Assembly (NCBI GenBank): GCA_017430965.1 | Contig: JAFRLX010000028.1 | Location: 1 to 46,234 of the forward strand | Direction: 5' to 3' | Length of the DNA: 46,234 bases | Origin: Clostridia bacterium | GTDB lineage: Bacteria > Bacillota > Clostridia > Oscillospirales > Acutalibacteraceae | Notes under the pieces: model-generated | Seen by the model: only the letters and a program-made list of their open reading frames with translations | Told to the model about the DNA's origin: nothing | Database searches by the model: none | In this document: positions 1 through 8,489 of the stretch, piece after piece | Numbering within the stretch: position 1 is the first letter of the stretch | How the letters are laid out: each line of letters begins with the position of its first letter | Translations under genes and position numbers: made by a program

Positions 1-70
1 CCGCGCCTTGAGACGCGGGTTAGTAGCGGGGCTTATAGCCCCTGAGCAAACCACCCGTTTGACGGGTGGT
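1..70. mobile_element. Possible IS200/IS605-type element end (or omegaRNA-like 3' end)
   Basis: Three hairpins stand in series: CCGCG/CGCGG (partly cut by the window edge), GGGGCT-tat-AGCCCC, and a perfect 9-bp stem ACCACCCGT-ttg-ACGGGTGGT ending at about 70. Serial subterminal hairpins are typical of IS200/IS605 ends and of the RNA scaffold at the 3' end of tnpB. No transposase is in view, so the assignment is by structure only. A plain bidirectional terminator cluster is the alternative. Confidence 0.35.
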
Positions 71-84
71 ATTGATTATTCTGA

Positions 85-103
85 CAAAAAATCTGCCGAT
101 TTT
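85..103 (-). terminator. Weak candidate terminator after tsf
   Basis: On the minus strand a 6-bp stem AAAATC-ggca-GATTTT is followed by TTGT. It lies about 180 bp beyond the tsf stop codon. The stem is short and AT-rich, so this is tentative. The rest of 104-281 shows no gene or clear site. Confidence 0.3.
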
Positions 104-281
104 AGGGTGCATAGCAGTTTTTGCTAAGTAGTTTTATTCGAATAAGGGAGAAAATTTTTCTTGCGTACTTGCCGTATTCAAGGGAAATTTTATCACTTAG
201 GCGGATGAAAATACAACGCAAAAACCAAACTTCGTTACGGGGACTCACCTAAACTGTAGTGCTAACAAATTTTGAATATAA

Positions 282-1397
282 TTATTCGCCTTTTACCATG
301 TTGGCGATTTCATCGGCAAAGTTTTCTTCTTTCTTTTCGATGCCTTCGCCCTTTGCATAGCGGATAAAGCCGGTAACTTTGATATCGCCGCCGAGCTCTT
401 TGGCAACGCTTGCCACATAACCGGCAACATCACCCTTAAAGAGATCACTGCGCACAAATTCCTGCTCTAACAAGCAAATTTCCTTAATTTGCTTTGCAAA
501 TCTGCCGTTTACAAGACCGGTGAAAATCTTGTTCTCCACGATTTCCGCCTTATGAGAAACAGCGATATCAGCAAGGGTTTGCAATGCTTCCTTGGAAATG
601 AAGTTGACAAAGTTCTTTCTCTGCTTGTTATCAAGACCCTGATAAATCTCGATATCTTCATCGCTCCATTTTTTCTCATCAGTCGCCTCTTTAATGAGGT
701 CGTTGAGAATCGGTACGGGAAGCGACTCGGGCTTATGAAGAGCGCTGTCAACAGTAATGGACTTAATCTTTTCCAATTCCTCAGCGGGAATGCTGTCCTT
801 GCTCAAATATTCCGGACTCATAGCGGCAACCTGCATGGCAATATTCTTGCCCATAGCGGTAAATTCGGGTTTCGCAGCGATTTCATCGCTGGTTTCAAAC
901 TTCACCACAACGCCGACTGCACCGCCTGCGTGGATGTAAGAAATCATGATGCCTTCGACAATTTCAAAACGGCGCACTTTCATGTTTTCTTTGATTTCCT
1001 GAATCAGTTCGGTCAGCTTATCTGTTACGCTGATGCCGGCCTCGGTAAGGGTTTCACTCATCAGGGCATCCACATCGGCAGGCTTCTTGGCAATAATTGT
1101 CTTGGCAACATCATTGCAGAAATCCTGGAACTTTTGGTTCTTGGCAACGAAATCGGTTTCACTGTTTACTTCCACGATAACGCCTTCTTTGGCTTCTGCA
1201 TCGTAAAAAGTTACAACTGCACCGTCAGCAGCTACTCTGCTTGCTTTTTTTGCAACCATAGCAGCGCCTTTTTCTCTTAAAATATCAATTGCTTTTGCAA
1301 TATCACCGGCAGCTTCCGTAAGTGCTTTTTTGCACTCCATCATGCCAACGCCGGTCTTTTCGCGCAATTCTTTTACATCTTTCGCTGTAATAGCCAT
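282..1397 (-). CDS. tsf: Elongation factor Ts, enlarged form
   Basis: EF-Ts is the cytoplasmic guanine-nucleotide exchange factor that recycles EF-Tu-GDP. The N-terminal UBA-like region (LREKTGVGMMECKKAL, residues about 11-26) and the core motif VNSETDFVAKN (about 77-87) are classic, and the C-terminus carries the usual VTGFIRYAKGEGIEKKEENF block. The ATG at 1397 follows GGGGAGGAAATTAAA. At 371 aa it is some 70-80 residues longer than most bacterial EF-Ts. The extra length sits between the PAEELEKIK helix and the KEICLLEQ motif (about residues 215-280). It is the downstream partner of rpsB, 24 bp away, in the standard rpsB-tsf operon. The family call is certain; the role of the insertion is unknown. 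Confidence 0.97.
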   Translation of the reverse strand: MAITAKDVKELREKTGVGMMECKKALTEAAGDIAKAIDILREKGAAMVAKKASRVAADGAVVTFYDAEAKEGVIVEVNSETDFVAKNQKFQDFCNDVAKTIIAKKPADVDALMSETLTEAGISVTDKLTELIQEIKENMKVRRFEIVEGIMISYIHAGGAVGVVVKFETSDEIAAKPEFTAMGKNIAMQVAAMSPEYLSKDSIPAEELEKIKSITVDSALHKPESLPVPILNDLIKEATDEKKWSDEDIEIYQGLDNKQRKNFVNFISKEALQTLADIAVSHKAEIVENKIFTGLVNGRFAKQIKEICLLEQEFVRSDLFKGDVAGYVASVAKELGGDIKVTGFIRYAKGEGIEKKEENFADEIANMVKGE

Positions 1398-1421
1398 TTT
1401 AATTTCCTCCCCTAAATGATA

Positions 1422-2183
1422 TTATTCCGCTTCCGGAGCTTCTTCTTCGGTCGCCTGTGCATCGGCAGCGCCTTCTGCAGCTTCCTCGGCAACCTCATCA
1501 GCGCCTTGTTTACCCTCAATGATAGCATCCGCCATAGCACCTGCTAAAAGTTTTACGGCACGGATAGCATCATCATTACCGGGAATTACATAGTCAATCT
1601 CATCGGGGTCACAGTTTGTATCAACAATGGCAACAATCGGAATACCGAGTTTCTTTGCCTCTGCAACCGCAATTCTTTCCTTGCGGGGGTCAGCAATGAA
1701 CATTGCCTGCGGCACTCTCTTCATTTCGGTGATACCGCCCATGAACTTTTCAAGCTTTTCGATTTCAAGGTTGAGCTTGATGACTTCCTTCTTGGGAAGC
1801 ATATCGAAAGTGCCGTCTTCTCTCATGGTCTTAAGCTGAGCCAAACGGCCGACTCTGCGGCGAATGGTCTTAAAGTTTGTCAGCATACCACCAAGCCAAC
1901 GGGCATTGACATACGGCATACCGCATCTTTCAGCTTCTTCCTTAATGGAATCCTGTGCCTGCTTTTTGGTACCGACAAAAATCATTTCGCCGCCGTTTTC
2001 CGAAAGCTCTTTGACAAAAGCATAGGCTTCATCGAGCTTTTTAACGGTTTTCTGAAGGTCGATAATGTAGATACCGTTTCTTTCCGTGAAGATGTACTCA
2101 GCCATCTTGGGGTTCCATCTTCTTGTTTGATGTCCGAAATGGACGCCTGCTTCAAGCAGTTGTTTCATTGATACTACTGGCAT
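1422..2183 (-). CDS. rpsB: 30S ribosomal protein S2
   Basis: S2 is a small-subunit protein needed for binding of S1 and translation initiation. The start [19 protein letters not shown] and the following TRRWNPKM block are diagnostic. I chose the ATG at 2183 because it follows AAGGAGGAAATAAAA; upstream in-frame codons would add a non-homologous extension. The protein is 253 aa and ends in an acidic Glu/Ala-rich tail of about 35 residues. It leads the rpsB-tsf operon. The transcript starts from a sigma-A promoter about 110 bp upstream, leaving a leader that can form a GCAGG/CCTGC hairpin. Autoregulation by S2 through such leaders is known in bacteria, but nothing here proves it. Confidence 0.97.
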   Translation of the reverse strand: MPVVSMKQLLEAGVHFGHQTRRWNPKMAEYIFTERNGIYIIDLQKTVKKLDEAYAFVKELSENGGEMIFVGTKKQAQDSIKEEAERCGMPYVNARWLGGMLTNFKTIRRRVGRLAQLKTMREDGTFDMLPKKEVIKLNLEIEKLEKFMGGITEMKRVPQAMFIADPRKERIAVAEAKKLGIPIVAIVDTNCDPDEIDYVIPGNDDAIRAVKLLAGAMADAIIEGKQGADEVAEEAAEGAADAQATEEEAPEAE

Positions 2184-2295
2184 TTTTATTTCCTCCTTTG
2201 TTTTTTCCACCGCAGCGCTCAACTCCTGCAGGACATAAATGATGCACACCTGCAAAATCCCACTGCGTGCGTATTGCCTGAATATCAGCCGTTAT

Positions 2296-2324
2296 ATATT
2301 AACATAATAAAGAATAAAATTCAA
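2296..2324 (-). promoter_or_regulatory. Sigma-A promoter of rpsB-tsf
   Basis: On the minus strand TTGAAT (2319-2324) is separated by 17 bp from TAATAT (2296-2301). The only downstream genes on this strand are rpsB and tsf. Confidence 0.7.
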
Positions 2325-2335
2325 GTATAAATTTT

Positions 2336-2626
2336 TTAGTTCCAAATCTTATCCAAAAAACTCTTTGGAGCGGCAAATTGCTTGAGCTCTGTGCAGCAAT
2401 CCACAAGGATAGCGTCTTTACCGATCACGCGGATATTGCACCAGTCGATACACACTTTTTCGCACTTTCCCAACAACGAGCCGTTTTTTGATTTGACCAC
2501 CACGATGAAAGCGGATATCGATGCGGTTTGGGTATCGATTTCCACATCGCAGAGATTGCCGATTCTCTCCCCTGTTGCCGCATTTATAACAGGTTTTTCC
2601 AATAATTCCATCATTGAGCATTTCAT
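2336..2626 (-). CDS. YlmC/YmxH family sporulation protein (PRC-barrel)
   Basis: This 96-aa protein has the PRC-barrel pattern of the YlmC/YmxH family: an N-terminal ELLEKPVINAATGERIGNLCDVEID segment broken by a beta-turn, a central hydrophobic strand (ISAFIVVV), and a WCNIRVIGKDAILVD strand pair. Family members are small, mostly linked to sporulation, and of unresolved biochemical role. The ATG at 2626 follows AGGTGATGTGTC. It is divergent from sigG, an arrangement seen in Bacillus and Clostridia where ylmC-type genes flank the late sigma factors. It contains four to five cysteines, unusual for a protein this small but common in anaerobes. Confidence 0.8.
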   Translation of the reverse strand: MKCSMMELLEKPVINAATGERIGNLCDVEIDTQTASISAFIVVVKSKNGSLLGKCEKVCIDWCNIRVIGKDAILVDCCTELKQFAAPKSFLDKIWN

Positions 2627-2719
2627 GACACATCACCTCACTCCATTATATTCGAGCATCAAAAAGTTATGTGAATTTTCACTGTCATATCCGGCAATAC
2701 TGTTAGCGGAGTGATGAAT

Positions 2720-3484
2720 GTGACATATAACAAAGTAGAAATATGCGGCATAAATACCGCCAATTTGAAAGTGCTCAAAGAAAGTGAAAAAATAGAATTA
2801 TTTCACCAAATTAAAGCCGGTAAAAAAGAAGCCAGAGAGCAGCTCATTCAAGGAAATCTCAAGCTTGTTCTCAGTGTAATTCAGCGCTTTACAAACCGCG
2901 GTGAAAGTATGGACGACCTGTTTCAGGTCGGCTGTATCGGATTGATTAAAGCGATTGATAATTTTAATGTCGATTTAAATTTTAAGTTTTCAACCTATGC
3001 AGTCGCCATGATTATCGGCGAAGTCAGACGCTACCTGAGAGACAATAACCCGCTGCGAGTGAGCCGCTCCATGCGCGATACGGCATACAAAGCCATGCAG
3101 GCAAAAGAGGCGCTGCAAAACAAGCTCAATCGTGAGCCGACAATCGATGAAATTGCCGAAGCCATGCAGGCAAAAAAAGAAGATGTCGTCATTGCACTTG
3201 AAGCAATCGTTGAGCCGGTTTCCCTCTATGAACCGGTGTACTCGGAGGGCGGCGATACAATTTATATTTGTGACCAAATCGGCGATAAAAACACCGACAG
3301 CTCTTGGATTAATGTGCTCAGTTTGAAAGAACAACTCAAAGCACTCCCGCAGCGCGAAAAGCAAATTATCCGCATGCGCTTTTTGCAGGGCAAAACCCAA
3401 ACCGAGGTTGCCGAGGAAATCGGCATTTCGCAAGCACAGGTTTCGCGCTTGGAAAAGAGCGCAATTGAGCGTGTAAAACAGTGA
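2720..3484 (+). CDS. sigG: RNA polymerase sporulation-specific sigma-G
   Basis: Sigma-G drives late forespore transcription. The N-terminus NKVEICGINTANL is the sigma-G signature that binds the anti-sigma factor region. Region 2 contains LVLSVIQRFTNRGESMDDLFQVGCIGLIKAIDNF, region 2.4 includes RRYLRDNNPLRVSRS, and region 4 ends with the helix-turn-helix EVAEEIGISQAQVSRLEK. I prefer the GTG at 2720, 8 nt after GGAG, because known sigma-G proteins begin Met-x-x-Asn-Lys-Val-Glu. It gives 254 aa. Upstream GTG and ATG codons in frame lie too close to the ribosome binding site. It is convergent with the penicillin-binding protein gene. Its own promoter was not identified with confidence. Confidence 0.95.
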   Translation: MTYNKVEICGINTANLKVLKESEKIELFHQIKAGKKEAREQLIQGNLKLVLSVIQRFTNRGESMDDLFQVGCIGLIKAIDNFNVDLNFKFSTYAVAMIIGEVRRYLRDNNPLRVSRSMRDTAYKAMQAKEALQNKLNREPTIDEIAEAMQAKKEDVVIALEAIVEPVSLYEPVYSEGGDTIYICDQIGDKNTDSSWINVLSLKEQLKALPQREKQIIRMRFLQGKTQTEVAEEIGISQAQVSRLEKSAIERVKQ

Positions 3485-3538
3485 AAAGAGTGCTCATTTG
3501 GGGCACCCTGATATTGAGGGTGCCCCTTAGCACTCTTT
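3485..3538. terminator. Long bidirectional terminator between sigG and PBP gene
   Basis: An outer 10-bp stem AAAGAGTGCT/AGCACTCTTT encloses an inner 10-bp stem GGGGCACCCT/AGGGTGCCCC. It starts directly after the sigG stop codon and overlaps the last codon of the convergent PBP gene, so it can end both transcripts. Confidence 0.8.
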
Positions 3539-5003
3539 ATTGCATTCTACAAATCTTTTCACAGATTTCTTGAAATAACGGCACACAGTCCGCAGCACCG
3601 GAAGAGCCGTTATCACACATCACAAAAACCGTATATTTTTCGCCTTTAATGCTAAATAATCCTATAAAGTAGGATATTAGTATTTCTTTCTTTTTTATAA
3701 ATTTACCTGTTTGTGCCGTAGCTGTTTTCCCGGCAACAGTGCAGTATTTGACATTTGCTGCCTTTCCCGTGCCGCTTTTGACCGTTTCCTCCAAAAAGCG
3801 CATTAAGAGCTGTGCATGTTCGTGCTTAAAAACCTGTTTTTGAGCCGACTTTTGACTGCCTATCGCCTCTTGCTTACCGTGCACAACCTTTGCCTGCACA
3901 AGTTGCGGTTGAACCAAATACCCGCCGTTGTGAATGGCGGCATACAGGCGGCAAAGCCACAGGGGCGAAGCAAGCAATTCTCCTTGCCCGAAGCTGAAGT
4001 TTGCCAACGCTGCCGGAGAACTTAAATCGCGAGAAAGCGGCAAATTACCCGCTTCAGATACAATCGAATCGCTTAATCGGATAGATTCTTTGATGCTTAA
4101 GCGGTTGCAAATCTCCAACATTTTTTCTGCCCCGATTTTCTGCGCAAGCGCTATAAAATATGTGTTACAAGACTGAGCGAGCGCCTGTTTCATGGTAATA
4201 CTGCCGTGTCCGTCCTCTTTATGGCAGTGAAACGCTCTGCCGCCGCAAAGTATTCTGCCGGTGCAGCGATAACAAAATCCCTCATCGATGCCGCTTTCAA
4301 GCGCTGCCAGGCATACAACAACTTTAAATACGGAGCCAACATTATAACTTTGCAGTACGCGATTCACCAAAGGGGTTCCCTTTTGCCGCATCGCAGCATC
4401 TACTTGATTGGGATGAAACTGCGGCATGGATACACTTGCCAACAGCTTACCGCTATCGGAGTCCATCACCACAACTGCCCCGCTTTTTACTCGTTTAGCG
4501 GCTGTTTGGGTAATCGACTGGATGTCCCTATCAATCGTGAGCATAATACCGCTGTCGGTACAACGCCTGCTTTCGTCAACCACTGTCCCTTTACCCAAAA
4601 GTGTGTTGCCGCGCGCATCTTTATAAGTTTTGAGCGCAATTTGGTTTTCAATGGCTTTAAGAAAAGCGTTATAATCCTTTTCGATGCCGCTGACTCCGTT
4701 GTTATCGGCATCCAAATAACCGATAAAATGTGCACACAACTGCCGATTGGCATAGCGCTCGGGTACCGCTAAACTAAATGAGGGATTGACAGCGGAAGTA
4801 ACCTTTTGGGTTTGCGTTTCAACAAGCGCTTTCATCTTTCTGTCCAAAATCAACCCTCGATTGGTGCCGAAATACTCGGCATGTTCACTGCCTTGCACCG
4901 CGGCGCTTTTGCTTTGAAAATAGGAAAGATACAGGATTCTGCCGCCCAATGCTACTAAAGAAAAAATCAATAATACTGCGAGCGCCTGCATGCGTTTGAA
5001 CAT
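3537..5003 (-). CDS. Class B penicillin-binding protein (transpeptidase)
   Basis: This is a membrane-anchored D,D-transpeptidase that cross-links peptidoglycan outside the membrane. An N-terminal transmembrane helix (about residues 6-26) precedes a short dimerization region and the transpeptidase domain. The active-site serine is in SVFK (224-227), the second motif is SCN (278-280), and the third is KTA (426-428) rather than the usual KTG. The ATG at 5003 lies 7 nt after AGGGTG. At 488 aa it is shorter than PBP2 or SpoVD and lacks C-terminal PASTA repeats. A cysteine cluster at about 244-260 is notable. The position facing sigG suggests a sporulation or septal role, by inference only. Confidence 0.9.
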   Translation of the reverse strand: MFKRMQALAVLLIFSLVALGGRILYLSYFQSKSAAVQGSEHAEYFGTNRGLILDRKMKALVETQTQKVTSAVNPSFSLAVPERYANRQLCAHFIGYLDADNNGVSGIEKDYNAFLKAIENQIALKTYKDARGNTLLGKGTVVDESRRCTDSGIMLTIDRDIQSITQTAAKRVKSGAVVVMDSDSGKLLASVSMPQFHPNQVDAAMRQKGTPLVNRVLQSYNVGSVFKVVVCLAALESGIDEGFCYRCTGRILCGGRAFHCHKEDGHGSITMKQALAQSCNTYFIALAQKIGAEKMLEICNRLSIKESIRLSDSIVSEAGNLPLSRDLSSPAALANFSFGQGELLASPLWLCRLYAAIHNGGYLVQPQLVQAKVVHGKQEAIGSQKSAQKQVFKHEHAQLLMRFLEETVKSGTGKAANVKYCTVAGKTATAQTGKFIKKKEILISYFIGLFSIKGEKYTVFVMCDNGSSGAADCVPLFQEICEKICRMQ

Positions 5004-5080
5004 AAAAATCACCCTGCTTTAGTATTACCGCTCGGCAAAAAAATACCCGCAATAAGACTATAGCTTATTGCAGGAAATCA

Positions 5081-6307
5081 TCAGGTTGACTTTTTGCGCA
5101 CAATGGAGTTTTGTGCAAAGCGAAGGGGCGATTTGATTTTAACGGTCATCATCGCATGATTGGCACTTTCAATCGGTTGCAATGCTTCATTAAATAATGC
5201 TTCCGGCGTGATGGTGAGAGGCGGCTTTTGCGGCTCCAGTACCTCCAACACTTCGCCGGGGTTAAATTTATTTCTTTGAGAAAGCGTTAACACTTCCCCA
5301 TCACTGTCGGCAACAAAAGCAACAACATCCCATTCATTGATATATCCGCCCCGGTAATCAGTGTTGCCGTCTTTATCCGGGTGCTGAAAATAAAAACCGG
5401 TGGAGTATTCACGGTGGCTGACTTTGTCCATTTCTTCCAATATCCACGGTTGCGGTACATAATCGGCGGAAGGAGCTGCATAGTAACCGTCAATCGCTTG
5501 GCGGTAGGCATTTGTGACCACAGCGGTATAGTAAGCGGATTTGGCTCTGCCCTCAATCTTAAAGCTATCGATACCGGCGCGGATTAATGCAGGAATGTGT
5601 TCAATCATGCACATGTCGCGCGAGTTCATAAAATAGGTGCCGTATTGGTCCTCCACAACCGGGTACTCAATGCCCTCTCTTGTGATATCGGTCATGTGAA
5701 ATTGCCAGCGACAGGGCTGTGCACACATACCGAGATTTGCATCTCTGCCCACCATAAAGCTGGAAAGCAAACATCTGCCGGAAACGGACATGCACATTGC
5801 GCCGTGCACAAAACATTCAATTTCCAGTGAAGCATCGGTCTTGGCACGCAGTTCGGCAATTTCTTCGAGCGATAATTCTCTGGCAGGCACAATGCGCTTG
5901 GCACCTAAATCTCGGTAAACCATTGCCGACTGATAGTTGGTGATGCCGGCTTGCGTTGAAATGTGAATATCCACATCAGGCGCAATGTCTTTTGCCAGCT
6001 TTAAAACGCCCAAATCGGCAATAATAAACGCATCCACGCCTGCATCCCTCGCCTTTGCCAAAAAATCCGGCAAAAGAGACAATGATGCCGAATGAGCATA
6101 GACATTGCAGGTTAAATAGACTTTTTTGCCCACAGAATGCGCAAGCGCAACGGCTTTTGCCAATTCTTCCTGACTGAAGTTTTTCGGTGCGGCCCGCATA
6201 GTAAAAGCATTGCCGCCTAAATAGACGGCATCTGCTCCATATTGTAATGCAAGAACAAAGCGTTCATAATCTCCGCATGGAGAAAGCAATTCAATCTTAT
6301 TGTTCAT
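5081..6307 (-). CDS. U32 family protein, probable tRNA U34 hydroxylation enzyme (TrhP-like)
   Basis: The fold signature runs ELLSPCGDYERFVLAL at the start, YGADAVYLGG, and the U32 hallmark ECFVHGAMCMSVSGRC followed by a CAQPCR motif; the clustered cysteines are the presumed metal/Fe-S ligands. Family members TrhP/YegQ and RlhA add hydroxyl groups to RNA with prephenate as oxygen source; the 'peptidase' name is historical. The start overlaps mltG by 11 nt and GGAG lies just upstream, so the two are translationally coupled. The mltG-U32 neighbourhood is conserved in Firmicutes (yrrL...yrrO in Bacillus). The single-gene form, about 408 aa with a C-terminal beta-barrel, fits TrhP better than RlhA. 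Confidence 0.88.
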   Translation of the reverse strand: MNNKIELLSPCGDYERFVLALQYGADAVYLGGNAFTMRAAPKNFSQEELAKAVALAHSVGKKVYLTCNVYAHSASLSLLPDFLAKARDAGVDAFIIADLGVLKLAKDIAPDVDIHISTQAGITNYQSAMVYRDLGAKRIVPARELSLEEIAELRAKTDASLEIECFVHGAMCMSVSGRCLLSSFMVGRDANLGMCAQPCRWQFHMTDITREGIEYPVVEDQYGTYFMNSRDMCMIEHIPALIRAGIDSFKIEGRAKSAYYTAVVTNAYRQAIDGYYAAPSADYVPQPWILEEMDKVSHREYSTGFYFQHPDKDGNTDYRGGYINEWDVVAFVADSDGEVLTLSQRNKFNPGEVLEVLEPQKPPLTITPEALFNEALQPIESANHAMMTVKIKSPLRFAQNSIVRKKST

Positions 6308-7907
6308 TTACTCCATACTCACTCTTGATATACTCAAACTCGGAAAGTGTGGTTGCCAAATGCATTTCGCCCGAAGAATCATGGCAGAAATAGTAATACG
6401 GCGAGCTTTCCACATCTAAAACAGCTTCCACAGCATCCGTACTCGGGTTACAAATGGCGCCGGCGGGCAAGCCGCTAAAGGAATTGTTATAGGTGTTGTA
6501 ATAAAGCGCGTAGTAATCGATAGTGCCTTTGTCGGGGAACAGTTTCAAATATGCCTTTACATCTTTACTCAGGAAATCGGTTGTAGAGTCACACTCTAAG
6601 CGCGGGAATGTGCCGGAGTCATTCAAACGGTTATACAAAACAGAGGCAATGTCGGGCATTTGGTCCGTATTCGCCGCTTCGCGCTGAATAATGGAAGCAA
6701 AGGTAATAATTTCATCCGTCGTATAACCCAATGTCTCGGCTTTTTCTTTAAATTCATCCGTATAGATGTTTTCCTGGAAAGCATCGAGCATCTTTTTAAC
6801 CACATTGGAAGGGCTCTCACCGACGAAAAATTCATAAGTCGAGGGGAATAAATAGCCTTCCATATATTGGTACTTTCTCTTATCTGACTTTAAGTTCTTG
6901 GGTAAGAAGGGATAATCAAAACTATAGTTTTCGAGCGTATCGATAAAGTTTTTGGCTTTACACACTTCATTCGCCTCTAACTTATCCGCAATGTCAATAA
7001 TACTGTAGCCTTCGGGGAATGTGATGGTAACGGTCTCTTCGGTTTGATTGGTGGCTTTGAGCGCCACAATCATGCCTTCAAGACCCATATCTTTTTTGAG
7101 ATAGAATACTCCGGTTTCGTAGTTATCGGAATAGCCTTTGAATTTTGCAAACAAATTACAGAATAATTCATTTTTAATTAAATGATTATCCTTGAGCATT
7201 TTTATAACAGTTTTTGTGTCAACCTGCTTGTCGATGGTAATGGTGACCGCCTTATCGCTATGGCGGTTAATTGCCAGAACATCGTTCACGCACGAAATGG
7301 AGATTAAAGTTAAACACAGCGTTGCCGCCAAAACACAGATTAAGAAAATCAGGGTCTTTTTAAAACTGCCGGAGCGCACGCGCGGCGTTTTTTCCTTTTT
7401 CTCTTTCGGCGTTTCTTTAACAGGCGTTTGGGCAGCAGTTTTTTTCGTGGTTTTTCCGGAATGCTGCTCGTATTTTTTTCTGTAGTCATCCTTGCTGGCG
7501 CTTGCTAAATCCGCGTTTTCTTTATGGGAATAGCGATTATCATTTTTAGCCGTGGAGTTATAATTAAATTGAACCGTTGCCCCGCTATCTTCCATAGCGG
7601 ACTTTTTTACTCGCTTTGTACTGCCGGTATCATAAGAAGTATTGCCGAAGTACTTCTTTTGCGATTTTTCCGGTGTTTTGTTTTTCGGGACCTTGTCTTT
7701 GGCTGAGCTGACAAGAGAGCTTGCCTTACTCTTAACGGAACCTAAAGCGCTACTGCCGGAATCCGCAGCTGTTTTCTTATAGGAAGATGACGAGGTGTAA
7801 CCGGCAGACTTAGGCTTGTCGGTTACGGAATCGGTATCATGCTTATTTGCAGAACTGCGGCGTTCGTAAGATGCAAATAAATCGTCATACTCATGGTAAT
7901 TTGCCAT
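6297..7907 (-). CDS. mltG: Endolytic murein transglycosylase MltG (YceG-like)
   Basis: MltG cleaves nascent glycan strands and sets their length. The N-terminal 185 residues are a long Ser/Lys/Asp-rich cytoplasmic region, followed by one transmembrane helix (about 187-210), a LysM-like section and the YceG domain. The C-terminus has the family blocks ECDSTTDF, YNTYNNSFSGLPAGAI-CNP and SPYYYF. The presumed catalytic segment reads FASIIQREA (about 403-411), where the E. coli-type motif is LASIVEKE: the first glutamate is Gln408, while Glu410 is kept. The ATG at 7907 follows GGAGGAAATAA. It is first in a two-gene unit with the U32 gene. Confidence 0.93.
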   Translation of the reverse strand: MANYHEYDDLFASYERRSSANKHDTDSVTDKPKSAGYTSSSSYKKTAADSGSSALGSVKSKASSLVSSAKDKVPKNKTPEKSQKKYFGNTSYDTGSTKRVKKSAMEDSGATVQFNYNSTAKNDNRYSHKENADLASASKDDYRKKYEQHSGKTTKKTAAQTPVKETPKEKKEKTPRVRSGSFKKTLIFLICVLAATLCLTLISISCVNDVLAINRHSDKAVTITIDKQVDTKTVIKMLKDNHLIKNELFCNLFAKFKGYSDNYETGVFYLKKDMGLEGMIVALKATNQTEETVTITFPEGYSIIDIADKLEANEVCKAKNFIDTLENYSFDYPFLPKNLKSDKRKYQYMEGYLFPSTYEFFVGESPSNVVKKMLDAFQENIYTDEFKEKAETLGYTTDEIITFASIIQREAANTDQMPDIASVLYNRLNDSGTFPRLECDSTTDFLSKDVKAYLKLFPDKGTIDYYALYYNTYNNSFSGLPAGAICNPSTDAVEAVLDVESSPYYYFCHDSSGEMHLATTLSEFEYIKSEYGVNEQ

Positions 7908-7944
7908 TTATTTCCTCCACAAAAAAGAAATGTTGCTCAAAAAT

Positions 7945-8481
7945 CTATGCCTGAATTTGTGCTTTAATGCTTTGCGCCTGTGCCGCGGAAGTAAGAACTT
8001 CCACACATTTCAAACCAAAATCAATGCACACACCGGCACCTCTGGCAGTGATGATTTTATCATCAATTTCGACAGCGCCCGCCGTGTACTGTGCTTCTTT
8101 TAAATCCTCTGCAAAAGACGGAAACACCGTTGATTTTTTGCCTTTTAAAAGCCCTTTATGCGCCAAAATAGAAGGTGCTGCACAAATCGCTGCAATATAG
8201 AGATGATTTTCAACACAAAAGTCAATACTTTTGTGTACAAAGGCATCTGCCTCCAAATTCAGAGTACCCGGCATACCGCCCGGCAAAATAATCATTTCGG
8301 CTTTCGCAAGCTCTACCTCTTCAGGCAGCAAATCGGCGACCACTTCCACACCGCCGGAGCTTTTAACAGTCTTGCCGGTAATGCCGACGGTTTTTACGCT
8401 CAGCTTCGCTCTGCCGAGCATATCGACCGGTGCCAACGCTTCTATGATTTCAAAACCATCTGCTAAAAATACATAAATCAT
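7945..8481 (-). CDS. DJ-1/PfpI family protein
   Basis: This 178-aa protein follows the DJ-1/ThiJ fold: VFLADGFEIIEALAPVDMLGRA at the N-terminus, the nucleophile elbow AAICAAPSIL with Cys near residue 100, and the terminal ITARGAGVCIDFGL segment. Such proteins include deglycases, chaperones and redox sensors, and this sequence does not say which. The ATG at 8481 follows TAGGAG. It lies 8 bp after tmk on the same strand and so is probably cotranscribed with it. Confidence 0.88.
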   Translation of the reverse strand: MIYVFLADGFEIIEALAPVDMLGRAKLSVKTVGITGKTVKSSGGVEVVADLLPEEVELAKAEMIILPGGMPGTLNLEADAFVHKSIDFCVENHLYIAAICAAPSILAHKGLLKGKKSTVFPSFAEDLKEAQYTAGAVEIDDKIITARGAGVCIDFGLKCVEVLTSAAQAQSIKAQIQA

Positions 8482-8489
8482 ACTAACTC

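Noticed and set aside
489..1280. 263-residue open frame on the plus strand
   Set aside because: It lies antisense inside tsf, has no ribosome binding site and no recognizable domain; the tsf frame is certain.
3537..5003. SpoVD as a firm name for the penicillin-binding protein
   Set aside because: No PASTA domain and no spoVE or mur genes beside it; class B PBP is all that can be supported.
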